Source: Paraburkholderia edwinii
GTDB lineage: Bacteria; Pseudomonadota; Gammaproteobacteria; Burkholderiales; Burkholderiaceae
Direction: 5' to 3'
NCBI RefSeq assembly: GCF_019428685.1
Contig: NZ_CP080095.1
Coordinates: 372,001 to 436,000 of the forward strand
DNA length: 64,000 bases
The notes under the pieces are model-generated. The model saw nothing but the letters and a program-made list of their open reading frames with translations, had not been told where the DNA came from and did not search any database. Made by a program: the position numbers and the translations under genes. The first letter of the stretch is position 1. Each line of letters begins with the position of its first letter. Shown in pieces: positions 39,751-47,602 of the stretch.

Positions 39751-39940
39751 CGACCAGCGCCGTTTTTAGTCATGACGGCGCTGCCTTGTGGCCTTGGATG
39801 TAGATTGCAGTGCGCATGTCCGAGACAGCGCTTCAGACGTGCCTTTTAACGATTCGAACAGGTTGTTGTTCCTGCTTAAGCAAAGCGACGGGCAACTTGG
39901 TCCAATCCCGAACTTCGATCAGTATTCCGGTCGAGACCGC

Positions 39941-40837
39941 TCAGCCTTCGAGTCGCTGCCTCAACCGCGGGCTCGCAAAATCAAGAAACGCCCTCAACTT
40001 GAGCGGCACTTGTTTTTGGCTCGGATAGATCAAACTGACGGGCGTCTTGGGCAATTCATACTCTTCAAGGAGTGTCACAAGCGACCCGGACTTCATCTGT
40101 TGATCGATCTGATACGACAACACGCGCGCGATGCCTGCACCCTGCTCTGCGGCGGCGACCGCTCCTTCAATTGAATTGACCATGAGCCGCCATGTCACGG
40201 AAACGGTTTGCAGGCCGTCACGGTTCCTGAATTCCCAGCTTGTGCCAGGCGTCACGTCTTCATATCCCACGCAGTCAAACAACGCCAGATCCGCGGGTTC
40301 GATTGGCGTGCTCCGGTTTGCCAGATAGCTGGGGCTCGCACAGAGCACCTGTCGGATCAGTCCGACTCTTATGGCAATCATGCCGCTGTCAGGCAGCTCT
40401 CCAGTACGAAGGGCCACGTCGACGTGCTCCTCGATGAGATTCACTTTCCTGTCGGTCAATTGCACCCGTACGCGAATGTCGGAATAAGCACGTATAAATT
40501 CGGCGATGACAGGTAGGCCGTGAATGCGCCCCATCACCAGGGGCACGCTAATCACCAGTTCGCCCCTAGGCGCGAGATATTCGCCCGCGGCTTTGCGCTC
40601 GACCTCCGCGACGTCTTCCATAATGCTACGGCATGAAGCGACATAAGACTGGCCAGCGTCTGTAAGCACGAGCCGACGGTTGCCGCGCAGAAGCAGCCGA
40701 ATCCCCAGGTGTTTTTCTAGTTCCGATATCCGGCGGCTGACGGTCGCCAGTGGGATGCCGAGCTGGCGGCTCGCCGCGGACAGACTGCCCCGGTCGACGG
40801 CCGCCACCAAAATCGTCATTGCCTCGAACCGGTCCAA
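39941..40837 (-). CDS. LysR-family transcriptional regulator
   Basis: This 298-residue regulator is taken to start at TTG 40837 (MDRFEAMTILVAAVDRGSLS), because AGGAGA lies four to nine bases upstream; an ATG at 40867 would add ten residues. The helix-turn-helix is ASRQLGIPLATVSRRISELE. It is divergent from the crotonase gene 155 bases away, the usual place for its target. Confidence 0.9.
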   Translation of the reverse strand: MDRFEAMTILVAAVDRGSLSAASRQLGIPLATVSRRISELEKHLGIRLLLRGNRRLVLTDAGQSYVASCRSIMEDVAEVERKAAGEYLAPRGELVISVPLVMGRIHGLPVIAEFIRAYSDIRVRVQLTDRKVNLIEEHVDVALRTGELPDSGMIAIRVGLIRQVLCASPSYLANRSTPIEPADLALFDCVGYEDVTPGTSWEFRNRDGLQTVSVTWRLMVNSIEGAVAAAEQGAGIARVLSYQIDQQMKSGSLVTLLEEYELPKTPVSLIYPSQKQVPLKLRAFLDFASPRLRQRLEG

Positions 40838-40992
40838 GCCTTTCTCCTGTGGAAGGACGCCTCTCAAATTTACAGTCTATTCGACAAATTTGTAGTGGAC
40901 TAAATTCTGTTGCATGTGTGGCGCATCTGCCATCGAGCTGGGGCGGGAAGACATGCCTCCCCTAGGTTCATCCCCTTCTTGCCGAGGCATCC

Positions 40993-41814
40993 ATGAATTT
41001 CGCCACCCTCGCGGTGCACCGCGAAGGCCCTGTCCTGTTCGCAAGCATCACGGCTCAGCCGATGAATCTTCTCGGTCCCGAACTGGTTCGGGACCTCGTT
41101 TCTTTCATTTCCCAGGCGGAGGCCGATGAATCGGTTCGCGTGATCGTGTTTCAGAGCGCAGACCCGGACTTCTTCATTGCCCACGTCGATGTTGGCCGCA
41201 TCAAAGCGTATCGGGACGAGGCGGCGAAACTGACCGGAGAGGCCTCCATTGCGGTTCTGTTTCGCTACCTGAGTGCAAGCCGGCTAATCAGCATCGCGCA
41301 GGTCGAAGGCCGCGTGCGGGGGGCGGGCAGCGAATTCGTACTCGCATGCGACATGTGCTTCGCCGCAAAGGAGACGGCAATCTTCGCCCAGATGGAGCCG
41401 GCATTCGGCGTGGTACCGGGCGGTGGCGGTGCACAGCACCTCGTGCGCCTCATGGGGCGGGCGCGCGCGCTTGAGGTCATGCTGAGCGCCGACGACTACC
41501 CCGCTGAGCTTGCCGAACGCTACGGCTGGATCAATCGCGCTTTGCCCGCTGAAGAACTGGACGAATTCGTCAGATCAATTGCACATCGCATCAGCCGGTT
41601 TCCCAGCGCAGGCCATGTTGCCATCAAACACCGCGTTAATTCGATTGCGCTCGCGCCGATCGAGGACTTTCGCCGCGACTCGGATCTGTTTGGCGAAGGC
41701 GTACGCGAGCCCGCTGTACAGAAACGCATCCAGGCCGCGATAAAGGCTGGCTTTCAGACCCGCGACGCGGAACTCGATCTTTCCCTGCTGCTGGGCCAAC
41801 TCATCGACGATTGA
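40993..41814 (+). CDS. Enoyl-CoA hydratase/isomerase (crotonase) family protein
   Basis: This 273-residue crotonase has the fold's landmarks: VIVFQSADPDFFIAHVDV, the oxyanion-hole segment VEGRVRGAGSEFVLACDMC, and EPAFGVVPGGGGAQHL. The Glu pair of hydratases is not clearly conserved, so the reaction is uncertain. It starts behind TTGCCGAGGCATCC. Its probable regulator is the divergent LysR gene. Confidence 0.88.
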   Translation: MNFATLAVHREGPVLFASITAQPMNLLGPELVRDLVSFISQAEADESVRVIVFQSADPDFFIAHVDVGRIKAYRDEAAKLTGEASIAVLFRYLSASRLISIAQVEGRVRGAGSEFVLACDMCFAAKETAIFAQMEPAFGVVPGGGGAQHLVRLMGRARALEVMLSADDYPAELAERYGWINRALPAEELDEFVRSIAHRISRFPSAGHVAIKHRVNSIALAPIEDFRRDSDLFGEGVREPAVQKRIQAAIKAGFQTRDAELDLSLLLGQLIDD

Positions 41815-42623
41815 GGTCGCACCAAGCATTTTGCCGGCCCTATCGTTCACCTGGGTTATGCGTGTCCAAGCTTGACCCGGTTCGAAGACCTTCCACTGCT
41901 TGAGCCGCTTTTCCGGAGATGGCCGGCAGTAGTGAATGGAAGGATGAGCACGGCCACGGACTGTCGCGGGTTGACGGAGCGTTTGATCGTTTCGGCGCGT
42001 CTTCGCGCCGAGATGATTGGCGCTCGTACCAGAACCAACAAATATCGGCAAAACCGCGACGCATGTCGGGCATGCGCAATCTCACCGCACTGAGGTGGAC
42101 ATTAAGGATAAGTGCGCTGCACGTACTCGAAACGGGTGTATTTGATTAATACGTATACGTTTTTGTTCTCCACAACCAACCAGATTTGGCGAGACGCCTT
42201 GAACGGCTGACGGCTTGGCGTTGCCGTGCTCCACAAGCATCCAGGATAGAAAAAATTCGCTTTCCCGTCATGTGCACAACGACATCTCAAAGAAAGAAGT
42301 CTCCGGCCGGCGCAAGTTCCTGGCTCCCTGGCCTATGCATCGAAAACAACGATCGAATTCGATACTGTAAAGAGTGGGGCGAGCAGTCGGCACGTCCGGA
42401 GCTTTCCGGCGCGATCGTCATACGCTATTTCTCGATACTTTGCTTTGCTTAGGTGTCTGCCATTGACATGTCTTAAGGATAATTAAATTTTCCTAAAGAA
42501 TTTTAGGTTTATTTTTTTATCCATGGTCCTGACTAAAGATCCGGGCGCTAAGCAGTCATTTGACGTTGATCAACAACGGGCATGCATGCGCAATCGCGAA
42601 GCGGTAGTTTTGGGAGAGAGCAA
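41815..42623. other. Long intergenic region
   Basis: About 810 bases without a supported gene. The last 150 bases are AT-rich and include the palindrome CCTAAAGAATTTTAGG (42494-42509), probably the promoter region of the response-regulator gene. The first half may be decayed coding sequence, but I cannot assign it. Confidence 0.5.
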
Positions 42624-43286
42624 ATGAAAGACGCGCGATTCAACGAGTATCCCGTCATCGACTTTGATGGGATTGTCTACGTGATCGATGACGACGTACG
42701 GATGCACGATGCAGTGACTGCGTTGCTGCACTCAGCTGGTTTGGACGTCCGAACCTTTTCCCGCGCTCACGATTTTTTCTCAGACAAGCGACCTGACGTC
42801 GCGGCGTGCGTGATCCTCGACGTCCGTCTGCAAGGGCAGAGTGGCTTCAGCGTGCGAGAGCAAATGATGGCCCAGTGCATTCATATACCGGTCATATTCA
42901 TGACCGCCTATGCGGACGTCGCCATGTCGGTTCGCGCGATGAGATCGGGTGCGAGCCACTTCCTTGAAAAACCGTTTCGCGACCAGGACATGCTCGATGC
43001 TGTCGTCGAGGCACTCGCACAGGATAAGAAAAGACGTTGCAAGGAGCGATCCATCGCAAATGTTCAGCGTTGCTTCGAAACCTTGACACCGCGCGAACGA
43101 CGGGTCATGGAACTTGTCGCGGCGGGCTTGTTGAACAAACAGATTGCCGCTGAGATGGCCCTCAGCGAGATGACCGTGAAGATTCATCGGAGCCGAGCGA
43201 TGAAGAAGATGGAGTCACGCTCAGTGGCCGACTTTGTATTAAAAGCGAACGCTCTTCGACAGGCTTCCAACGGATCCCAGCGATAG
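42624..43286 (+). CDS. FixJ/NarL-type response regulator
   Basis: This 220-residue regulator has a receiver domain with the acidic pair in VYVIDDDVRMHD, the phosphoacceptor Asp in CVILDVRLQG, MTAYAD and the Lys in FLEKPFRD. A LuxR-type helix-turn-helix follows (LTPRERRVMELVAAGLLNKQIAAEM). GGGAGAGAGCAA precedes the ATG at 42624. No sensor kinase is adjacent. It precedes a flavin monooxygenase-like gene by 141 bases and may control it. Confidence 0.93.
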   Translation: MKDARFNEYPVIDFDGIVYVIDDDVRMHDAVTALLHSAGLDVRTFSRAHDFFSDKRPDVAACVILDVRLQGQSGFSVREQMMAQCIHIPVIFMTAYADVAMSVRAMRSGASHFLEKPFRDQDMLDAVVEALAQDKKRRCKERSIANVQRCFETLTPRERRVMELVAAGLLNKQIAAEMALSEMTVKIHRSRAMKKMESRSVADFVLKANALRQASNGSQR

Positions 43287-43427
43287 TGGAAGCGGCCACG
43301 GCCCATTAAATCAAAGTACCAGATTGTATATGGCAGGCTGGTATTGACCGACAGCAGCCCTTCGTGCATTAGCCAGAGAGTGTTTCTGAACGCGGCACGC
43401 GTAACGCGGCTAACTTCATGCGAACCC

Positions 43428-44525
43428 ATGACCGACAAAACAAGTAAGACCGAACCTGCCGCGCGGTATCGTTCAGAGTACGACGATGAAGGCACGCCAT
43501 CGATAGAGCTGTCTGGAGACACGATGGATCTGCTCGACGCGGATTTATTCGACATGCTTCTTCCGGGAAAGCAGCGCGGCACACCGTTGTCGCTCGAGGC
43601 CTACAAGGAAAAGATGGTCGCACTCGGGCAGTGCAACGGCAATACAGCCTGGGCCGTCGGATGGTGCAATGCAGCTGCCTGGATAGCGCTGAAGTGTTTT
43701 CCCGACGCGATCGGCAGCGAGATCCCCGGCGAGGACCGATATGCCGTCGTATCGATGGCTCTGTATCCGGAGACTGCGCAGGCAATACAGCACACAGACG
43801 GCGTAGTGATAGAGGAAGGCGTGTGGAAGCCCGTCGTCTGGAATTGGCGTGCCCAATTGAGCATCTTGTTTTTACCCAGCGTCCGCGATGCAAAAGGCAA
43901 GGAAAAATCGCTTGTCGCGCTTATTCCCATTTCGGACCTCATGCTGGTCAGCGGGCAGGATACGTTCGGGTTTGAGAAATTCCCGGATCCGAAGATTGCT
44001 CTCCGGAATGTGTACGTTCCGAAAAACCGCGTTGTTTCGATCGAAGCGTTGATGCAAGACACGACGAAGATGGGGAAGTATGGCACTCACTGGCGCTATA
44101 GAATGTCCGCGTCGGCCTTGCTGACACTGCATGCTGTCTTTCCTCTTCACGGCATGGCTGCAGCGGCAAGAGCGTTCATTCAGGATCAGAAAACAGTGCC
44201 GCACGGATCGGATGCCATTCTGCGTGGGACATCGGACCAAATCGATATGGCCGCGGCCATACTTTCACGGTCGATCAAAAAAATCGAGTTACATGCGATC
44301 TGCAACGTGCCGCTGACTCCGGAGGAATGCTCCGGGATTCGTCGCAGTGCCGCTCTCGCTAACCAACTTTTCTTGACGGCTATCGAATCGCTGACTGGCA
44401 TTTGCAACGGTATGTCGCAAGCCTGCTGCATTGCGATGCAGAGAAAATGGCGAGTTGCCCGAACGCTTGGCCTGAGAGCGGCAATTGCGATCAGGGAATC
44501 CGCCGCACTGTTCAAGATTCCGTGA
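43428..44525 (+). CDS. Acyl-CoA dehydrogenase-like flavin monooxygenase
   Basis: The 365-residue product, starting MTDKTSKTEPAARYRSEYDD, has the acyl-CoA dehydrogenase fold of the flavin monooxygenase group (HpaB-/DszC-like hydroxylases). The evidence is the middle beta domain (EEGVWKPVVWNW, DLMLVSGQDTFGFEKFPDP, LRNVYVPKNRVVS) and a helical C-terminal half. The end (ICNGMSQACCIAMQRKW...ALFKIP) is not typical, and the stop lies exactly where an integrase remnant begins on the other strand, so the C-terminus may have been altered by a rearrangement. Substrate unknown. Confidence 0.75.
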   Translation: MTDKTSKTEPAARYRSEYDDEGTPSIELSGDTMDLLDADLFDMLLPGKQRGTPLSLEAYKEKMVALGQCNGNTAWAVGWCNAAAWIALKCFPDAIGSEIPGEDRYAVVSMALYPETAQAIQHTDGVVIEEGVWKPVVWNWRAQLSILFLPSVRDAKGKEKSLVALIPISDLMLVSGQDTFGFEKFPDPKIALRNVYVPKNRVVSIEALMQDTTKMGKYGTHWRYRMSASALLTLHAVFPLHGMAAAARAFIQDQKTVPHGSDAILRGTSDQIDMAAAILSRSIKKIELHAICNVPLTPEECSGIRRSAALANQLFLTAIESLTGICNGMSQACCIAMQRKWRVARTLGLRAAIAIRESAALFKIP

Positions 44526-44800
44526 ACGCTCAGCGATACGGGTACAAGCCTCATGCCTCAGATCATGAAAATGCAAATTTTCTATTTCTGCGCGTTTGCA
44601 TGCGCGGATGAACACCCGTTTCACTGTCTCGGCAGTAATAGGAAAGACGCGGCTATCGTCGTGTCGCGGCAGATTTTTCAGATTCGTACTGTTTCATCGG
44701 ATCCTCCCTTTTTGAGCGGCGAGGTCTCTCTAGCGTAGCGATCCAGGAGATCGCCGAAGGTGTTGCGCTGAGCTTTGGTGCGATCGATGAAGGTTCCGCA
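44526..44800 (-). pseudogene. Tyrosine recombinase remnant (integrase 2)
   Basis: On the minus strand an integrase N-terminal segment, GTFIDRTKAQRNTFGDLLDR then YARETSPLKKGGSDE, runs into stops. About 20 codons later it resumes as DSRVFPITAETVKRVFIRAC and NLHFHDLRHEACTRIAE, the catalytic HDLRH box. The central domain with the first Arg and the C-terminal Tyr region are missing. It is unrelated in detail to integrase 1. Confidence 0.8.
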
Positions 44801-44842
44801 ACCGATTGGCGTCGATCAGGCATCACGCGTATGAGGGGGTTT

Positions 44843-45328
44843 TTAGTTCTTCAAAAGCTCTTGTACTTCCCTCACGCGATTTTTCGTAATGCTTGTCATG
44901 CATTCCCAAAAGAATATGTAGCGTTCGGCGGCCTCACCCATCATGTACGTTTCGGTATAACACTCACTGTCCCGATACTGCATCCAATCGTTTTGTGATT
45001 TCACAAAATACGGTAACGCTAAGGGCTCGCCTTCCGCCTTAAGCGACTTGTCGTTGCGCTCGATTTCCGATCTCGCCGCCTGCAAATTTCGGCTAAGTTC
45101 GTGGCGCACTTGCTCGAACTTCAGATGTGAACACTGAGCCAGATCTTCATTACTCGCGTGTTCGCCTGTCTCACACATGCGCGCTACTTCCGATGCGCTT
45201 CGGCCGGCAAAATACGCTTCCGCCGGCTTGAAAGAATGATAGTCGAACTCGCCAGAGTAAATAGTCTTCGCGGACGCGAAGATTGGTACAGCTGTGAGTG
45301 CAACTAGAAAGCTAGTGCGACGAATCAT
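44843..45328 (-). CDS. LprI-like (DUF1311) periplasmic protein
   Basis: This 161-residue protein has a signal peptide (MIRRTSFLVALTAVPIFASA) and a C-terminal region of the lysozyme-inhibitor LprI family: SQNDWMQYRDSECYTETYMM and YIFFWECMTSITKNRVREVQ, with paired cysteines. LprI-type proteins can inhibit lysozyme in the envelope. The start is at 45328; 18 upstream codons in frame lack a signal sequence. It is divergent from SymE copy 2. Confidence 0.8.
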   Translation of the reverse strand: MIRRTSFLVALTAVPIFASAKTIYSGEFDYHSFKPAEAYFAGRSASEVARMCETGEHASNEDLAQCSHLKFEQVRHELSRNLQAARSEIERNDKSLKAEGEPLALPYFVKSQNDWMQYRDSECYTETYMMGEAAERYIFFWECMTSITKNRVREVQELLKN

Positions 45329-45362
45329 AGATCGCGGCCTCGAACATGGGTCTTCGATGGAT

Positions 45363-45845
45363 GTTGTCTTAGCTATTCTCACGTCTTGCGGAGAACCTTA
45401 GGATCTTTTGTATCTTCGGTAGCTAGTTTGCATTGTCCAAAACTATCCGGGAAAATTGATTGGATCGGTAAGTAACTCGAACGTAGTCCCGCAACGGACG
45501 AACTTCGCAAAAGAGAGAGGGCAGGAAGGAGAAGAAGCGCGGGCCGCATGGGCGGCAACCCAAACGACCCGCTAACCACAACCAACTTATAGGGAGTTGA
45601 CCATGGCTAAGCGCAATCATAAAACAGAGGACGGCAATTCGGTTCGCTACTTGACCGTGTCGAAGCTACGCCAGCCGTTTTATCGGCCTAAGGGATGGCC
45701 GTTTTGGAAGAACACCCCGGCGGATTATCCGCCTGCGCCCTGGATTCGTCTGTCGGGGCGCTGGCTGGAGGACGCGGGGTTTGAGATTTCCGGCAAGGTT
45801 CGCGTGGAAGTGCAGAAGGGGAAGTTGGTGATTACGCCGGCTTGA
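45363..45845 (+). repeat. SymE module, copy 2 (about 480-bp duplication)
   Basis: This segment repeats 34402-34883: the leader with GTAGCTAGTTTGCATTGTCC and CGAACTTCGCAAAA, and the gene. The leaders have diverged more than the coding sequence. Confidence 0.9.
45603..45845 (+). CDS. SymE-family type I toxin, copy 2
   Basis: The 80-residue protein is identical to that at 34641; the DNA differs by two synonymous changes. The start ATG 45603 follows TAGGGAGTTGACC. The same SymE features apply. A hairpin CGTCGAGGACC/GGTCCTCGACG (45854-45880) follows the stop; the first copy lacks this exact hairpin, so the duplicated block ends near the stop codon. Confidence 0.85.
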   Translation: MAKRNHKTEDGNSVRYLTVSKLRQPFYRPKGWPFWKNTPADYPPAPWIRLSGRWLEDAGFEISGKVRVEVQKGKLVITPA

Positions 45846-45899
45846 TCTATCAACGTCGAGGACCGCTCTGGTCCTCGACGCAACTGGACTTGTCGCTGC

Positions 45900-46016
45900 G
45901 TAGCGCTCCAGCTATGGGCTTGGGTGCACGTCCATAGCAACGGGCGCATCAAGTACCTGCAGACGGTCGCGGACAACCGCAAGACCGACAACCTGTTGTC
46001 GTTGCCTCTGAAATGA
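45900..46016 (+). pseudogene. DUF3892-like C-terminal fragment
   Basis: The frame ending TGA at 46014 reads WVHVHSNGRIKYLQTVADNR then KTDNLLSLPLK. YLQTVAD...DNLLSLP is the C-terminal pattern of small DUF3892 proteins. No start codon or N-terminal half is present. A terminator follows directly, as expected for the end of a former gene. Confidence 0.45.
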
Positions 46017-46036
46017 TTCCGGGCAGAGTTGTCCGC

Positions 46037-46074
46037 AAAAACGCCGATGCCACTACTTGTCATCGGCGTTTTTT
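46037..46074 (+). terminator. Rho-independent terminator
   Basis: AACGCCGATG (46040-46049) pairs with CATCGGCGTT (46061-46070), followed by TTTT. It lies 21 bases after the DUF3892-like fragment. Confidence 0.88.
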
Positions 46075-46258
46075 CGATCGCCGTCGAAGAACCGATAGAC
46101 TCTGTTGCCAGATTCGAGCCGCTTCAAACGCCACCGGCCGCGAGCTTTTCGTCTCATTGCCAGGCCTGTCTCGGGGCAAAGCGAGTTCGCGGCCCTGAGG
46201 AAAGCGGGCTAGGACAGTGCTGCGCCCATCGTGTTACTGCGGAGGCGCCGGCGTGTCA

Positions 46259-47602
46259 TCATAGCGACCGGTGTTTGTGAGTTGATACGGACTCAGTTTG
46301 CGTATCGTCGACGACCTTGAAGGGCACCTCGCCGACACGCAATGCGCGCTCAATAAACAAGCTATCGCCTTCTGCTACGAGCAGTTCCTGAAGCTTACCG
46401 AAATCGCCGCACCATAGTGTTTCGACGTCTTTGTCGCGCGTGACATCGCGATTGCCGGTTAGGGCTACTGCTCGGACCTGGAGCCGACTGGTTTGAGCTT
46501 GTCCACCGACCTCGACGCCGTAACCTGGCACTGCTGGGTTTTTAACGACGACGCGACCATCGCGGGCCCATGCTGTTTCCATTCCATCGTTGACTTCGTA
46601 ACCGAGGCGGGCTAGACCCTGCAGGATTGCGTCGCGTCGTGCTTGCGCGGCTTTGCGCTGCTGCTCCTGCATGATGAAGTTCCTGCATTCATCCGTAAGC
46701 CGAGCAATCTCCTGCAACGTCGTTGCAGGACCGCATTGCTGGCTTCGGTCAAGTAGGGCCTTGGCCTCGGTCGACGCGTCTGCGTTGATCTCCGCCGCGA
46801 GCTCTTGCAGTTCGTCGATTGCCGAGCGGTGTATGCGGGACGCTTGCACCGCACTCGCGAGGTCAAGTAACAAACTGTCGAGCAAGAGGTTACGGCTGTG
46901 TTCGTTCGCCCCCGTTTCAATTGCGCGTAGTCTGGCCGCAAACGTGGCGACGTCGGACTCTTCGAGGAACACCTGTGCTTCGGCAACCTGGCGGTCGACC
47001 CGGTCGAAAAGGAGTTCGTTCGCACGCGATGTGTTAATAGCCTTCCACTCGCCAAAATCTTGAGGCGTATCGCTACCCAACAACCGGTTCGCCAGATTTT
47101 TCTGGGCCTCGCTGATTGCCCGCGACGTACCAGGTACGAGAAGGCTGAATCCGCGAGCGAGTAGAGCATCCGCATCGGCGACCTCCACGCCTGACGCGAT
47201 AAGATCGAGCTTTGACGCTAGGTCTTGTGGCGGCACAATGCTTTTTGACTTGAGCGCGTTCAATAGTGTCGCGGCGCTGTCGCGTCCCTGCCTCCGACGC
47301 TTCACCACTTGTTCCGCCTTCTCGACCGCAACGTCTTGTCGGCGGATCGCGTCCGCCTTCAGGAAAGCAATCTCGTCTGGAACCTTCTTCTGCAGTTCCA
47401 TGAACGCGTCCTTTGCAATTAAGGCCGCAAGTGCTCTTCGACGCTCGTGAGTAGCAGCGATCTCCTCAGCGGAAAGCTCTCTGACTCGCTGCCCCGATGC
47501 TGTCCAGGCGGCAATCGCTTGGTCGAGCCGTTGGAGATGCGCTTCGCAGATTGCGAGCACCTCTTCGCGTGTGACGATGCGAACAACCTTTGGCCCGCTC
47601 AT
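46259..47602 (-). CDS. Coiled-coil protein, fourth gene of candidate conflict operon
   Basis: This 447-residue protein has no recognised family. It is mostly charged helical sequence with probable coiled coils (LQRLDQAIAAWTASGQRVRE, MQEQQRKAAQARRDAILQGL) and no membrane segment. A C-terminal alpha/beta-looking part begins near LARLGYEVNDGMETAW. Its ATG overlaps the stop of the giant helicase gene in ATGA, so the two are translated together, and it should be a partner of that protein. Confidence 0.8.
   Translation of the reverse strand: MSGPKVVRIVTREEVLAICEAHLQRLDQAIAAWTASGQRVRELSAEEIAATHERRRALAALIAKDAFMELQKKVPDEIAFLKADAIRRQDVAVEKAEQVVKRRRQGRDSAATLLNALKSKSIVPPQDLASKLDLIASGVEVADADALLARGFSLLVPGTSRAISEAQKNLANRLLGSDTPQDFGEWKAINTSRANELLFDRVDRQVAEAQVFLEESDVATFAARLRAIETGANEHSRNLLLDSLLLDLASAVQASRIHRSAIDELQELAAEINADASTEAKALLDRSQQCGPATTLQEIARLTDECRNFIMQEQQRKAAQARRDAILQGLARLGYEVNDGMETAWARDGRVVVKNPAVPGYGVEVGGQAQTSRLQVRAVALTGNRDVTRDKDVETLWCGDFGKLQELLVAEGDSLFIERALRVGEVPFKVVDDTQTESVSTHKHRSL

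Noticed and set aside
44289..44624. 111-codon minus-strand gene
   Set aside because: Only its first 33 codons resemble anything (an integrase HDLRH box); the rest is antisense to the flavoprotein gene.
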